A stretch of DNA of 64,000 bases from Gemmatimonadota bacterium (GCA_030428885.1 JAUIEJ010000011.1:185279-249278); one strand, 5' to 3'. Shown: positions 25,159 to 37,939, counted from the stretch's first letter. The notes: generated by a model not told the origin, from the letters alone. A program made the numbers and translations.

Positions 25159-27776
25159 AGGCGTTCCGCGGGGAAGGGGCCTACCGTCTCCTGCTGCACC
25201 TGCTTCCGCCCGGATTCCGCCGCGATCACGGCGACGAGATGGTGCGATGGGCCCGGGAGCACGCGGACCGCACCTCCGGCGCCCGCCTCTGGCCCCTCCT
25301 CCTCGCCGACCTGGGGCGGTCCCTGGCCCGGGAATGGGGCGGCCGGGGGGCGGCGGCGGTTCGGGGACTGGGCGGGGTGCACGTCGCCCTCCGCTCGTTC
25401 ACCCGACGACCGGGGTTCGCCCTCCTCGCCGTGGTGACCCTGGGGTTGGGCGCCGGGTTCGCCTCCACGGTCTTTTCGGTGGTCCACGGCATCATCCTCG
25501 CCCCCATGCCCTATCCCGACGCCCACGAGATCGTGCGGGTGGGCAAGATCTCCGACGGCCGGGCCGGCATCCTGTCGGTGTCGGCCCTGGACCTGGAAGA
25601 CCTCCAAACCCGCAACCGGTCGTTCGCCTCCCTGGCCGGTTCCCGGCCCGCCAGCGGCATTCTCACGGGGGGCTCCGAACCGGTGGTGGTGCGGACGGCC
25701 ATGGTGTCGGCCTCGTTCTTCGAGGTGTTGGGCACCGAGCCGGCCCAGGGGCGACGCTGGAGTCCCGACGAAGACCTCCCGGGCGGGGCCACCGTGGCCG
25801 TGCTCTCCCACGAGTTCTGGGTGCGGAACTGGGGCGCCGACCCCGGTCTTCTGGGCGGAACGGTGGAGATCGGCGGCGCGCCGTTCACGGTGGTGGGGAT
25901 CATGCCCCCGGGCTTCCAGCCCCCCGAGGCCCTGTATCAGAAGGGCACGGAGGTGTGGATCCCCCTGGCGTTCCTCGATCCCGAGGCCCGAGCCAACCGG
26001 CGTGAGCAGTTCATCCAGATGCTGGGACGCCTGCGCGACGGCGTCGACGCCGAGGCGGCCCGGGTGGAGCTGGCGGAGCTGGGCCGGGAGATTTCCCGGG
26101 ACTTTCCCGAGCCCGGGGAGCGGTCGTTCGGTCTGGCCCCCCTCCGGGACGAGACCGTGGGCGCGGTGGGAGGGCGGTTGTTCCCCCTCCTGGGCGCCGT
26201 GGGACTCCTACTCGGAATCGCCTGCCTCAACGTGGCCAACCTGGTGCTGATCCGGTCCCGGGAGCGCCGGGCCGAGATGGCGGTCCGGGTCGCCCTCGGG
26301 GCGCGGCGGGGCGACGTGGTGCGACAACTGCTCCTTGAGAATGGCGCCATGGGACTGCTGGCCGGCGCCCTGGCCGCCGCCCTGACGTGGGGCGGCCTGC
26401 GGGCCTTCGCGGTCCTGGCGCCCGGCGAGCTGCCCCGACTCGGGGAGATCGCCCCCGGCCCCGGTCCGCTCCTCCTGGCCCTGGGCACCGCCCTGGCCCT
26501 CGCCCTGGTCTTCGGCGTGGGTCCAGCCCTCCTGACCCGGGACGCCGCACCGGCGCCCGGCTCCACCCGGCGCTCCACAGGGTCGGCCACCGACGCCTGG
26601 ATCCGGGAGGGCGTGGTGGCCGTGGAGGTCGCCCTCTCCATCGTCCTGGTGGTGGGCGCGGGACTCCTGGCCAACAGTCTGTTTCGCCTCAACGGAGTCC
26701 CCCTGGGATTCGATCCCCAGGGCGTGTCGGTGGTGTCGGTGTCCCTCCCCAGCGACAGCGACGACGAGACCCGGGCGTTCTACCGCGAGGCGGTGGCCGG
26801 CATCGGGGCCCTTCCCGGCGTGGAGTCGGCCGGGGCCACGGTCCATCTGCCCCTGAGCGGCAACCAGCGCATGCTCCGGATCCGGGTGCCGGGGCTGCAG
26901 CTCGACGCCGAAGACGAAGAGCGCGGCGGTCTGCCGGTGCACTACCAGCAGGTGACGCCGGAGTATTTCGCCACCATGGCGGTGCCCGTGGTGGAAGGCC
27001 GGGGACTCGCGGCATCCGACGGCCCCGCGGCGCCCCGGGTGGCCATGGTCAATCAGAGCCTGGCCCGGGTCCTGGCGCCGGATCGGAGTCCCGTGGGACT
27101 CCGGTTCGCCCTGTCCGACGACGAGGGCGAGGCCCTGGACTACGAGGTGGTGGGCGTGGTGGCCGACCTCCGGCAGCAGCGCCTCGACGCCCCCGGTGAG
27201 CCCGAGCTGTTCTTCCCCTTCGACCAGTGGCCCACAGGGCGCATGGAGATCGTGGCTCGGGCCGCGCCGGGCGCGCCCCCGGTGCTTCCCGCCATGCGGG
27301 CCCGGATCCGCGAGCTCCGCCCCGATCTTCCCATCCGCCGCTCGGTGCGCATGGACAACTTCGTGGGCAGCACCCTCTCGGACCGCCGTTTCTTCTCCAT
27401 GGTGGTGGGCGGGTTCGCGGTCTTCGCCCTGGTGCTGTCGGGGGTGGGCGTCTACGGCACCCTGACCTACGCCGTCTCCCGCCGACGTCGGGAACTGGGC
27501 GTGCGCATGGCCCTGGGGGCATCGGCGTCCACGGTGTTGCGCACCGTCCTGCGACGGGGCCTGACGACCCTCGCCGTGGGATCGGTGGTGGGACTCCTGG
27601 GGGCCCTGGCGGCGGGGCGGGCGGTCTCGTCCATGCTCTTCGGCATCACCCCCAGCGACCCCGTCACCCTGGCCTCGGCCGTGTTGGGCGTGGGCGCCGT
27701 GGGATCGCTGGCGGTGCTGGTCCCGGCGCTGCGAGCGTCGCGGGTCGACCCCACGGAGAGCCTGCGGGAGGAGTAG
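25155..27776 (+). CDS. full-length ADOP-family ABC permease
   Basis: 873 aa from GTG 25155. It starts with the ADOP-specific N-terminal segment (YRLLLHLLPPGFRRDHGDEM, VRWAREHAD), followed at about residue 75 by SFTRRPGFALLAVVTLGLGAG and the first MacB-like periplasmic domain. Three helices end the first half (LLLGIACLNVANLVLIRSRE, GARRGDVVRQLLLEN); the second half repeats the pattern (VEVALSIVLVVGAGLLANSL, periplasmic domain, FAVFALVLSGVGVYGTLTY) and ends LRASRVDPTESLREE. Coupled to PadR. Compared with the permease at 3389 it keeps the N-terminal segment, so the two are distinct paralogues. No ATPase gene is adjacent. Confidence 0.94.
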   Translation: MKAFRGEGAYRLLLHLLPPGFRRDHGDEMVRWAREHADRTSGARLWPLLLADLGRSLAREWGGRGAAAVRGLGGVHVALRSFTRRPGFALLAVVTLGLGAGFASTVFSVVHGIILAPMPYPDAHEIVRVGKISDGRAGILSVSALDLEDLQTRNRSFASLAGSRPASGILTGGSEPVVVRTAMVSASFFEVLGTEPAQGRRWSPDEDLPGGATVAVLSHEFWVRNWGADPGLLGGTVEIGGAPFTVVGIMPPGFQPPEALYQKGTEVWIPLAFLDPEARANRREQFIQMLGRLRDGVDAEAARVELAELGREISRDFPEPGERSFGLAPLRDETVGAVGGRLFPLLGAVGLLLGIACLNVANLVLIRSRERRAEMAVRVALGARRGDVVRQLLLENGAMGLLAGALAAALTWGGLRAFAVLAPGELPRLGEIAPGPGPLLLALGTALALALVFGVGPALLTRDAAPAPGSTRRSTGSATDAWIREGVVAVEVALSIVLVVGAGLLANSLFRLNGVPLGFDPQGVSVVSVSLPSDSDDETRAFYREAVAGIGALPGVESAGATVHLPLSGNQRMLRIRVPGLQLDAEDEERGGLPVHYQQVTPEYFATMAVPVVEGRGLAASDGPAAPRVAMVNQSLARVLAPDRSPVGLRFALSDDEGEALDYEVVGVVADLRQQRLDAPGEPELFFPFDQWPTGRMEIVARAAPGAPPVLPAMRARIRELRPDLPIRRSVRMDNFVGSTLSDRRFFSMVVGGFAVFALVLSGVGVYGTLTYAVSRRRRELGVRMALGASASTVLRTVLRRGLTTLAVGSVVGLLGALAAGRAVSSMLFGITPSDPVTLASAVLGVGAVGSLAVLVPALRASRVDPTESLREE

Positions 27777-27787
27777 ACCCGGCGGCG

Positions 27788-28396
27788 TTACCGCGGAAAC
27801 GCGTCGCACGGGACCTGGTGCCGCGTCACGCTCTCCTCCCACGGCGTCTCCACGACCCCCCGTCCGAGCCGCAGGCCAAGAAACGCCTCGTGCTGCTGGC
27901 CGTCGGGCCCGCGGTGGATCTCGGCCGACACCCGCCAGGTGAGGGAGTCGGTGAAGGCGGCGTAGCTCAGGGTCACCCGGGCATCGCCCAGCACCCAGCA
28001 CTCGGGCTCCGCGCCCCGGGTCTCGGCGTACGAGTCCACCCGCTCCCACCACTCGGTCCAGAGGGTCACGCTGTCGCGACGCTGCACCCTCGCTCCCACA
28101 GCCACGAGCCGGGCGGTGAGTTGGGGGGGTACGTCGTCGTCTTTCGGGGCGAACGCGTAGGTGAGCTCCCACGGCTCCAGGAGTTCGCCGTAGATGCCGT
28201 CGTCGTCGATGTGGAAGCCGGGCCGCACCTCCTGCAGCTCGGCGGCCCGCATGCCCAGATGGAGTTCGGGCGTGAGGCGGGCGAAGGGCTCGTACCCCGT
28301 GAGGGGCACGGGCTCGGGTCCACAGGCCGCCGACAGGAGCAGGCCGGAGGCCCCGACCAGGCGGCGGATCGCCCGCCGGGGGCGGGCGTCGGTCAC
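27788..28396 (-). CDS. putative lipoprotein of unknown function
   Basis: 202 aa from GTG 28396, overlapping the TGA of the upstream gene by 4 bases. The N-terminus (RRAIRRLVGASGLLLSAACG) is a lipoprotein signal with Cys near residue 25. The mature part is a single domain: ARLTPELHLGMRAAELQEVRPGF, GIYGELLEPWELTYAFAP, VTLWTEWWERVDSY, CWVLGDARVTLSYAAF, LTWRVSAEIHRGPDG. The GM-x-AAEL-x-x-x-RP phrase resembles SmpA/OmlA-like beta-alpha folds, but I cannot name the family. It is in an operon with the membrane protein at 28393-28959 and convergent with the ADOP permease. Confidence 0.72.
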   Translation of the reverse strand: MTDARPRRAIRRLVGASGLLLSAACGPEPVPLTGYEPFARLTPELHLGMRAAELQEVRPGFHIDDDGIYGELLEPWELTYAFAPKDDDVPPQLTARLVAVGARVQRRDSVTLWTEWWERVDSYAETRGAEPECWVLGDARVTLSYAAFTDSLTWRVSAEIHRGPDGQQHEAFLGLRLGRGVVETPWEESVTRHQVPCDAFPR

Positions 28397-28959
28397 TTCT
28401 TCGCCGCCCGGGCGGCTTCGAGGGCTTCGGGGTCGAACGTGCGGAGCTGGCGGACGGCAATGGGGTGCAGCAGGAAGAACACCGGCACCAGGATCGTCGC
28501 GCCGAACGCCGTCATGCGGAGCCATTCGAGCACCCCCCCGGCGAGGCCGCCCGGAGCGAAGACCGCGACCAGAACGGAGACGAAGGTCGCGACGAGCGCC
28601 GCCATTCCGACGGCCAGCCCCAACACGCGAAGGGGCCACCCGGGCCGGACGAGGGCGTCCCACCCCCGCAGGTCGGCGAGGGCTTCGCCACTCGTGCGCC
28701 GCAGCTGACGGCGCTGTTGCCAGTGATGGTGCAGGCTCTGAGCGGCCCCCACGACGAGCCCCGCGGCGTACAGTCGCCAGTCCCGGAAGATGTCCCATCC
28801 GCCGTCCGCGAGTCCTACGGCCCCGCCCACGACGGCGATGAACGACCCGACGTTGTAGACGAACAGGCCCATGGCGCGCCGGGGCGTCAACGACCGAAGT
28901 ACGGCTTCGTCGATGCGGTCGCTGATCTCGAGGGCGGTGGGTTCGTCGTCGGGTCGCAT
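28393..28959 (-). CDS. multipass membrane protein, unknown function
   Basis: 188 aa; ATG 28959 is preferred over upstream starts because the sequence before it is low-complexity. Cytoplasmic N-terminus (DDEPTALEISDRIDEAVLRS), two helices (LFVYNVGSFIAVVGGAVGLA and DWRLYAAGLVVGAAQSL), a basic loop rich in His/Gln/Arg (HHHWQQRRQLRR), then two more helices (LAVGMAALVATFVSVLVAVF and GATILVPVFFLLHPIAV). The layout resembles 2TM-domain (DUF1707/2TM) proteins, but the match is not firm. Operon partner of the downstream lipoprotein. Element D begins 118 bases upstream of its start. Confidence 0.7.
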   Translation of the reverse strand: MRPDDEPTALEISDRIDEAVLRSLTPRRAMGLFVYNVGSFIAVVGGAVGLADGGWDIFRDWRLYAAGLVVGAAQSLHHHWQQRRQLRRTSGEALADLRGWDALVRPGWPLRVLGLAVGMAALVATFVSVLVAVFAPGGLAGGVLEWLRMTAFGATILVPVFFLLHPIAVRQLRTFDPEALEAARAAKK

Positions 28960-29076
28960 GGGCCCAGTATGGCGACCCGCACGGGGCGGCGACAGGGAAG
29001 GCGCCAACCCGCCTCCGAAACGGGGCCGCCACCGGCGGCCTCCACCCCCGCCTCGCCCGGCGGCCGTCGGCGCCCA

Positions 29077-29239
29077 AACCCGTCACGATGAGCATGGCGA
29101 GGCCGTCGCGGCGATTTCAGGCGAAATAGACTCGTCAAAACGGCACGGGAGGGCCTTCGCAGCTGCCCCGTGGCGAATCGGGTACGCATAGACCCGCCAA
29201 GTCGCCACGGTCCGAAGAAACGGCTTGGCGTGACGGGTT
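29077..29239 (+). repeat. 165-bp TIR element, copy D
   Basis: Ends AACCCGTCACG (29077-29087) and CGTGACGGGTT (29229-29239) are perfect inverses. Arm 1 is closed by GCCGT/ACGGC with ATAG at 29126. The core CGCAGCTGCCCCGTGGC leads into a long arm 2: CCGTGGCGA (29168-29176) pairs with TCGCCACGG (29202-29210), and CGGGT/ACCCG inside it encloses ACGCATAG. It lies between two leftward genes. Confidence 0.78.
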
Positions 29240-29280
29240 GGGGGGCGGACGGCTCGTCGACCGCCTCGATGAAGCAGCCC

Positions 29281-32658
<3,378 letters not shown>

Positions 32659-32661
32659 CCG

Positions 32662-33468
32662 GTGCCCCTCTTCGATCGCTTCACCCTCATCGCCGGACCC
32701 TGCGTCCTGGAGGATGAAGGGCTGAACCTGGAGGTGGGCCGGGAGCTCGCCCGCCTCTCCCAGGCGCTGCGGCTGCCTATCGTCTTCAAGGCGTCGTACG
32801 ACAAGGCCAACCGCTCCAAGGCCGGCGCCCCCCGGGGCCCCGGGCTCGAGGCGGGTCTGCCCCTCCTGGAGACGGTGGCGGCGAAGACGGGCCTTCCGGT
32901 CCTCACCGACGTCCACGAACCCCATCACTGCGCCCGGGCCGCCGACGTGGTGGACGTGCTCCAGATTCCCGCCTTCCTCTGCCGCCAGACCGACCTGGTG
33001 GAGGCCGCGGGCGCCACGGGCCGGGCGGTGAACATCAAGAAGGGGCAGTGGATGGCCCCGGAAGAGATGACCGCCGCCGTGGACAAGGCCCGGCAGGCCG
33101 GCGCCGACGAGGTGACGGTCACCGAGCGGGGCACCTTCTTCGGCTACGGCAATCTGGTGGTGGACATGCGGTCGTTCGCCCGGATCCGGGCCGCCGCCTC
33201 GGTCCCGGCCATCTTCGACGGCACCCACTCGGTCCAGCGGCCGGGCAAGGCCGACGGCGCCAGCGGCGGCGATCCCGAACACATTCCCTCGTTGGTGCGG
33301 GCGGCGGTGGCCGCCGGCTGCGACGGACTGTTCCTGGAAACCCACCCCGAGCCCGCCCGGGCCCCCTCCGACAGCACCAACATGCTGCCCCTGGACCGGC
33401 TGCCCGAACTGCTGGAAGACGTCATCGCCATCCGGGCCGCCCTGTCGGGGGAGGGGTCCCATGGCTGA
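32662..33468 (+). CDS. kdsA: 3-deoxy-8-phosphooctulonate (Kdo-8-P) synthase
   Basis: 268 aa from GTG 32662, 3 bases after pyrG. It condenses phosphoenolpyruvate with arabinose-5-phosphate. The TIM-barrel signatures are present: LIAGPCVLEDEGLNLEVGRE, FKASYDKANRSKAGAPRGPG, PVLTDVHEPHHCARAADVVD, LQIPAFLCRQTDLVEAA, NIKKGQWMAPEEM, TERGTFFGYGNLVVDMR, FDGTHSVQRPG, LFLETHPEPARAPSDSTNML. The metal-type subclass depends on a Cys near the N-terminal AGPC; Cys is present here, so a metal-dependent enzyme is likely. The 3' end overlaps kdsC by 8 bases. Confidence 0.97.
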   Translation: MPLFDRFTLIAGPCVLEDEGLNLEVGRELARLSQALRLPIVFKASYDKANRSKAGAPRGPGLEAGLPLLETVAAKTGLPVLTDVHEPHHCARAADVVDVLQIPAFLCRQTDLVEAAGATGRAVNIKKGQWMAPEEMTAAVDKARQAGADEVTVTERGTFFGYGNLVVDMRSFARIRAAASVPAIFDGTHSVQRPGKADGASGGDPEHIPSLVRAAVAAGCDGLFLETHPEPARAPSDSTNMLPLDRLPELLEDVIAIRAALSGEGSHG

Positions 33469-34060
33469 GCCCGCCATCCCCTCCGACATCGCCCGGGCCG
33501 TGGGCCTCGCCGTCTTCGACGTCGACGGGGTGCTCACCGACGCGGGCACGTACATGGGCGGCGACGGTCCCTCGGGCGAGCACAAGCGCTTCGACATCCA
33601 GGACGGCCTGGGCCTCAAGCTCCTGGAACTGGCCGGCGTGGACGTGGTGTGGGTCTCGGGGCGCGTCTCGCCCGCCACCACGGCCCGGGCCGCCGAGCTC
33701 AAGTTCGAGTGCCATCAGGACGCCGGGGCCGACAAGCTCCCCCTGGTGGAGCGCCTACGGAACGAGCGGGGGCTGGAGTGGCATCAGGTGGCCATGCTGG
33801 CCGACGACCTCCCCGACGCCTCGGTCTTCACGCGTGTGGGACTCCCGGCTGCCGTCGCCAACGCCGTGCCCGCGATTCGCGAGATCGCCCTGTGGGTCAC
33901 GGAGCGCCCCGGGGGCCACGGCGCGGCCCGGGAGTTCTGCGACGCGCTGCTGAAGGCCCGGGGCGACTACGACCGGGTGGTGAAGGACTACGTGGACCAG
34001 CGGGGGGGCGTGGGGCAGGGCCCTGCGGGGCGGTCGTGGGCGGCGAGGGCGGTGAAGTGA
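33461..34060 (+). CDS. kdsC: Kdo-8-phosphate phosphatase (HAD superfamily)
   Basis: 199 aa. It dephosphorylates Kdo-8-P to Kdo. HAD motif I is LAVFDVDGVLTDAG with the two catalytic Asp; substrate loop GEHKRFDIQDGLGLKLLELAG; motif II V-W-VSGR; Lys of motif III in QDAGADKLPLVERL; motif IV VAMLADDLPDASVF, where the usual G-D is replaced by A-D-D. A GHGAAREFCDALLKARG helix matches the KdsC C-terminal segment that contacts the tetramer active site. Overlaps kdsA by 8 and kdsD by 4 bases. Confidence 0.92.
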   Translation: MAEPAIPSDIARAVGLAVFDVDGVLTDAGTYMGGDGPSGEHKRFDIQDGLGLKLLELAGVDVVWVSGRVSPATTARAAELKFECHQDAGADKLPLVERLRNERGLEWHQVAMLADDLPDASVFTRVGLPAAVANAVPAIREIALWVTERPGGHGAAREFCDALLKARGDYDRVVKDYVDQRGGVGQGPAGRSWAARAVK

Positions 34061-35043
34061 CCGCCCCGCGGCACGCATCCGACGACGCGCTCCTGGCCGA
34101 AGGCCGCCGGGTGGTGGACCTGGAGGCCGCGGCCCTGGGCGACCTGTCGGCGCGCCTCGACGACGAGTTCGTGCGCGCCTGCCGCCTGGTGGCCGGGGCC
34201 TCGGGCCGGATCATCGTCTCGGGCATCGGCAAGAGCGGCATCGTGGCCCGGAAGATCGCCGCCACCCTCACCTCCACCGGCACGCCGGCCACCTTCCTGC
34301 ACCCGGTGGAGGGACTCCACGGCGACCTGGGCGTGGTGAGCGCCCAGGACGTGGCCCTGCTCCTCAGCAAGAGCGGCGAGACGTCGGAGCTGGCGGGACT
34401 GCTGGACTATCTGCTCCGCCTGGGGGTGCCGGTGGTGGCCCTGACGGGCCGGCCCGACTCGTCGCTGGCGCGCCACGCCAAGGTCGTGCTCGACTGCTCG
34501 GTGGCCGAGGAGGCGTGCCCCATGGACCTGGCCCCCACCTCGTCCACCACCGTGACCCAGGCCCTGGGCGACGCCCTGGCCGTGGTGGTGCTCCAGCTCA
34601 AGGACTTCGCCCCTGAGGACTTCGCCCGATACCACCCCGGGGGCGCCCTGGGCCGGAAGCTCACGGTGCGGGTGCGGGACGTCATGGTGGACTCGGGGTA
34701 TCCGTTCCTGGAGTTGGACGCCACCATGCGCGCCGCCGTGGTCCCCATCGCCGAACAGCGGGGTACGGTACCGGTGGTGGACGACCGCGGCCGCCTGGCC
34801 GGCGTCGTCACGGCCGGAGATCTGACCCGCCTCATCGAGCGCGACGAGGCGGGATGGGCTTCCGTGCCCGTGAAGGACGTCATGAGCCGGCAGCCTCTCA
34901 TCGCCGGCCCCGACGAGCGGGGCGCGGCGGTGGTGCACCGCCTCGAGGACCGAGGGTACATGGCCGCCCCCGTGGTGGACGACGAGGGCCGCCTCCTGGG
35001 CGTGGTGCACCTCCATGATCTGATGCGAGCAGGAGTGGTATGA
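34057..35043 (+). CDS. kdsD: arabinose-5-phosphate isomerase
   Basis: 328 aa from GTG 34057. It interconverts ribulose-5-phosphate and arabinose-5-phosphate, the first step to Kdo. An N-terminal SIS domain (about 35-175) carries RIIVSGIGKSGIVARKIAAT, STGTPATFLHPVEGLHGDLG, ALLLSKSGETSEL, and CPMDLAPTSSTTVTQALGDA. Two CBS domains follow (about 205-328): VRDVMVDSGYPFLEL, PVVDDRGRLAGVVTAGDL and VKDVMSRQPLIAG, APVVDDEGRLLGVVHLHDLM. Same order as the enterobacterial kdsD-kdsC-lptC-lptA-lptB-rpoN cluster except that kdsC comes first here. Confidence 0.97.
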   Translation: MTAPRHASDDALLAEGRRVVDLEAAALGDLSARLDDEFVRACRLVAGASGRIIVSGIGKSGIVARKIAATLTSTGTPATFLHPVEGLHGDLGVVSAQDVALLLSKSGETSELAGLLDYLLRLGVPVVALTGRPDSSLARHAKVVLDCSVAEEACPMDLAPTSSTTVTQALGDALAVVVLQLKDFAPEDFARYHPGGALGRKLTVRVRDVMVDSGYPFLELDATMRAAVVPIAEQRGTVPVVDDRGRLAGVVTAGDLTRLIERDEAGWASVPVKDVMSRQPLIAGPDERGAAVVHRLEDRGYMAAPVVDDEGRLLGVVHLHDLMRAGVV

Positions 35044-35612
35044 GCACGAACGGACGACGGGCCAGAACGCTGATCCCGGTGGCGGCCATGGTGGCCGTGG
35101 CCGGCGCCGCCGCCTGTGGCGACGAGACCCAGGCGCCCGTGGTGGATCCGGCGTTCCTGGACGTGGATTACATCATCATGGAGGACATGGAGAACACCCT
35201 CACCCAGGACGGGGTGCGGAGCGGGTTGGTCCTCTCGGATTCGAGCTACGTGTACGAGGATTCGTCCACGGCCCAGTTGTTCAACGTGCAGATGACGCTG
35301 TACGACGATCAGGGCCGGGAGAAATCGCGCCTCACGTCCGACCGGGGCTGGCTCAACGAGCGCACCGACGAACTCACGGCCCTGGGCAACGTGGTGCTCA
35401 TCATCCCCGCCGACGGCCGGCGCATCGAGACCCCCGAGCTGCACTACGACCCGGTGCGGGACGAGATCTCGAGCGATTCGTCGACGATCCAGATCCTGAA
35501 CGGCAGCCGCACCCGGGCCACCTGCGGGTTCGACTCCGACCTGCAATTCCGGAACTTCCGACTGTGCGGCCCGGTGGGCGACATCCCGACCCGGGGGCCC
35601 GGAGGCGGATGA
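35040..35612 (+). CDS. lptC: LptC-like LPS export protein, lipid-anchored form
   Basis: 190 aa. LptC bridges the LptB2FG transporter to LptA in the periplasm. The N-terminus ends in [12 protein letters not shown], a lipoprotein box, rather than the transmembrane helix of E. coli LptC. The mature part matches the DUF1239/LptC beta-jellyroll: [62 protein letters not shown]-terminal tail with two Cys ([19 protein letters not shown]) extends it. Overlaps kdsD and lptA by 4 bases each, firmly placing it in the operon. Confidence 0.88.
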   Translation: MSTNGRRARTLIPVAAMVAVAGAAACGDETQAPVVDPAFLDVDYIIMEDMENTLTQDGVRSGLVLSDSSYVYEDSSTAQLFNVQMTLYDDQGREKSRLTSDRGWLNERTDELTALGNVVLIIPADGRRIETPELHYDPVRDEISSDSSTIQILNGSRTRATCGFDSDLQFRNFRLCGPVGDIPTRGPGGG

Positions 35613-37072
35613 TGCGTCTCGTCCGTGGTCTCGCCCCACTGTTGTGTGCCGGCGCCCTGGTGGTGTCGGCGCCCGGGGCGGCGTCTGCCCAACCCAGCGG
35701 GTGCAGCGTGCTGGCGGGAACGGGCGGGTCGCAGACCCTCAGCACGTCGAACGGCTTTGTGACCCACATGTGGACGCCGAGGCTCCGGTGCAACGACGGG
35801 CGCTACATCCAGGCCGACAGCCTCGTGCATTTCGAGGCCAGCGGCTACACCAACATGATCGGCAACGTGCTCTTCCGTACCGATGGTCGGGAGCTCCGTG
35901 CCGCCACGGCCCGCTATTTCGAGCGCCTCGGCCGCCTCGAGGCCGACAGCGCCGTGGAACTCCGGGATCTGACCCAGGGAACCGTCATCACCGGCGAGGA
36001 GCTGCTCTACCTTCGACCCGGGCCCATGCGCACCGAGGAGAACCTGCACGTCTCCGGAGGCCGCCCCCGGGCGCTGCTCTACCCCCGGCGCGACACGCTC
36101 CGGGAAGACGCCCCGCCGCCCCCCGATTCCATCACGCCCTACGAAGTGGTGGCCGACGACATCTACCTGGTGGGGGAGCAGTACTTCCAGGCCGAGGGCT
36201 CGGTGGGGGTGGTGCGGGACTCCCTGCTGGCCTTCGGCGACTCCCTGAACTACGACCAGGTGGGCGGCGCCCTCGACCTCACGGGCCGCCCGGCCCGGGT
36301 GGTGCAGGGGGAACTCGACCTCCAGGGGCTCAGCGTGCGGGTGCTGCTTCCCGGCGACGAGGTGGAGGAGGTGGTGGCCCGGGACGAGGCGCTCCTCACC
36401 ACCGATTCCCTGGACGTGGACGCGCCCTTCATCCGGATCTTCATGGCCGATGGCGTCCTGGACCGGCTGGTGGCCGCGGCGCCCCGGACGCCGGGTGCAC
36501 CGGCGGCGCCCCAGCCCCAGGCCCGCCCCGGAGTCCCCGGAGAAGAAGAAGACTCGGTGGCCCCGATCCGGGCCCGGGCGACGAGCAGCACCCTCACCAT
36601 GGAAGCCGACTCCCTCGACGTGTATGCGCCCGCCGAGCGCATCCAGAGCATGATCGCCGTGGGCGGCGCCCGGGCCGTGAGCACCGTGCGCGACTCCCTC
36701 AACAGCGCCGACACCCCCGAGGACATTCTCCACGATTGGATCGAGGGCGACACGGTGAAGGCCGCCTTCCTGTCCGTGCCCTCGGACTCGGATCCGTCGG
36801 GCGAGGAGATCGTTCTGGAGTCCCTCGAAGCCCGCCTCAACGCCCGCTCTCTCTATCGCCTCGAGCCCGATTCGACGCAGCGCGCCGACACCACCGCCTT
36901 CCGGAGTCGCCTCCCGGTGAACTACACGGAGGCCGCCGGCATCCTGCTCCTCTTCGACGAGGGGAAGATCGTCGAGATGAAGTGGGACGGCCTCCAACGC
37001 GGCATCCAGCTCCAGCCCGTACGACGCCCCGACGACGCGCCCCGAACCTCCGGCGGCGGAGACGACCGATGA
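35609..37072 (+). CDS. lptA: LptA/OstA-like periplasmic LPS bridge protein, unusually long
   Basis: 487 aa from ATG 35609 (a second ATG follows at 35612). Signal peptide ([21 protein letters not shown]). The OstA fold is visible as successive strands: [113 protein letters not shown]. Each repeats the E-A-D-S / G-N-V pattern. The protein is over twice the length of E. coli LptA, with a Pro/Ala-rich insert near residues 290-320, so it may span the periplasm as a single multi-module bridge. The name rests on fold pattern and operon position. Confidence 0.82.
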   Translation: MMRLVRGLAPLLCAGALVVSAPGAASAQPSGCSVLAGTGGSQTLSTSNGFVTHMWTPRLRCNDGRYIQADSLVHFEASGYTNMIGNVLFRTDGRELRAATARYFERLGRLEADSAVELRDLTQGTVITGEELLYLRPGPMRTEENLHVSGGRPRALLYPRRDTLREDAPPPPDSITPYEVVADDIYLVGEQYFQAEGSVGVVRDSLLAFGDSLNYDQVGGALDLTGRPARVVQGELDLQGLSVRVLLPGDEVEEVVARDEALLTTDSLDVDAPFIRIFMADGVLDRLVAAAPRTPGAPAAPQPQARPGVPGEEEDSVAPIRARATSSTLTMEADSLDVYAPAERIQSMIAVGGARAVSTVRDSLNSADTPEDILHDWIEGDTVKAAFLSVPSDSDPSGEEIVLESLEARLNARSLYRLEPDSTQRADTTAFRSRLPVNYTEAAGILLLFDEGKIVEMKWDGLQRGIQLQPVRRPDDAPRTSGGGDDR

Positions 37073-37905
37073 CCGAACCCGAGTTCATGAACGAGACGAC
37101 CACGTCGGCCGAGCCCCACGTACCCGCCTCCGTGGCCCCCGACGGCTCGGGAAGCCGGTTCCGCGCCCAGGGGCTGACCAAGGCCTACCGCAAGCGGCGG
37201 GTGGTGGACGACGTGGACATCGAGGTGAACCAGGGCGAGATCGTGGGACTCCTGGGGCCCAACGGGGCGGGGAAGACCACCACCTTCTACATGATGGTGG
37301 GGCTCATCTCCCCCGATACGGGGCGGGTCTACCTCGACAGCGACGACGTGACCCGTGTGCCCATGTACAAGCGGGCGCGTCGGGGCGTAGGCTATCTGGC
37401 CCAGGAGCCGTCGATCTTCCGGAAGCTCACGGTGGAAGACAACGTCCTGGCGATCCTCGAGACCCAGAAGCTGCCGAAGAAGGAGCGGAGGGCCCGCCTC
37501 GAGGAACTCCTGGAGGAGCTGTCCATCGACCACCTCCGGGACAGCAAGGCGTACTCCCTCTCGGGCGGCGAGCGCCGGCGACTGGAGATCACCCGGGCCC
37601 TGGTGAACCGGCCGAAGTTCATCCTCCTGGACGAGCCCTTCGCCGGCATCGATCCCATCGCCGTGAACGACATCCAGGAGATCGTGGCCGAGCTGAAGAC
37701 GCGCAACATCGGCGTCATCATTTCCGACCACAACGTCGAGCAGACCCTGGAGATCGTGGACCGGGCCTACATCATGTACGAGGGGCGGATCCGGGTGAGC
37801 GGCACGGTCTCCGAACTCGTGTGGAACGACGAAGTGGCCGAAATCTATCTGGGGCCCATCCTCACGGCCCGCATGCGCAAGCGATTCCCGGCGCCCGTCG
37901 CCTGA
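37069..37905 (+). CDS. lptB: LPS export ABC transporter ATP-binding protein
   Basis: 278 aa. ATPase that powers LPS extraction from the inner membrane with LptF/LptG (not in this window). Walker [22 protein letters not shown]-loop [19 protein letters not shown], signature [17 protein letters not shown], Walker [19 protein letters not shown]-loop [15 protein letters not shown], and the LptB-type C-terminus EVAEIYLGP. An N-terminal extension of about 30 residues ([15 protein letters not shown]) is not found in the typical protein. Overlaps lptA by 4 bases; rpoN starts 34 bases downstream. Confidence 0.98.
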   Translation: MTEPEFMNETTTSAEPHVPASVAPDGSGSRFRAQGLTKAYRKRRVVDDVDIEVNQGEIVGLLGPNGAGKTTTFYMMVGLISPDTGRVYLDSDDVTRVPMYKRARRGVGYLAQEPSIFRKLTVEDNVLAILETQKLPKKERRARLEELLEELSIDHLRDSKAYSLSGGERRRLEITRALVNRPKFILLDEPFAGIDPIAVNDIQEIVAELKTRNIGVIISDHNVEQTLEIVDRAYIMYEGRIRVSGTVSELVWNDEVAEIYLGPILTARMRKRFPAPVA

Positions 37906-37939
37906 CCCTCTCCTCGAGCGTTTCCCCCATCTCGACTCC

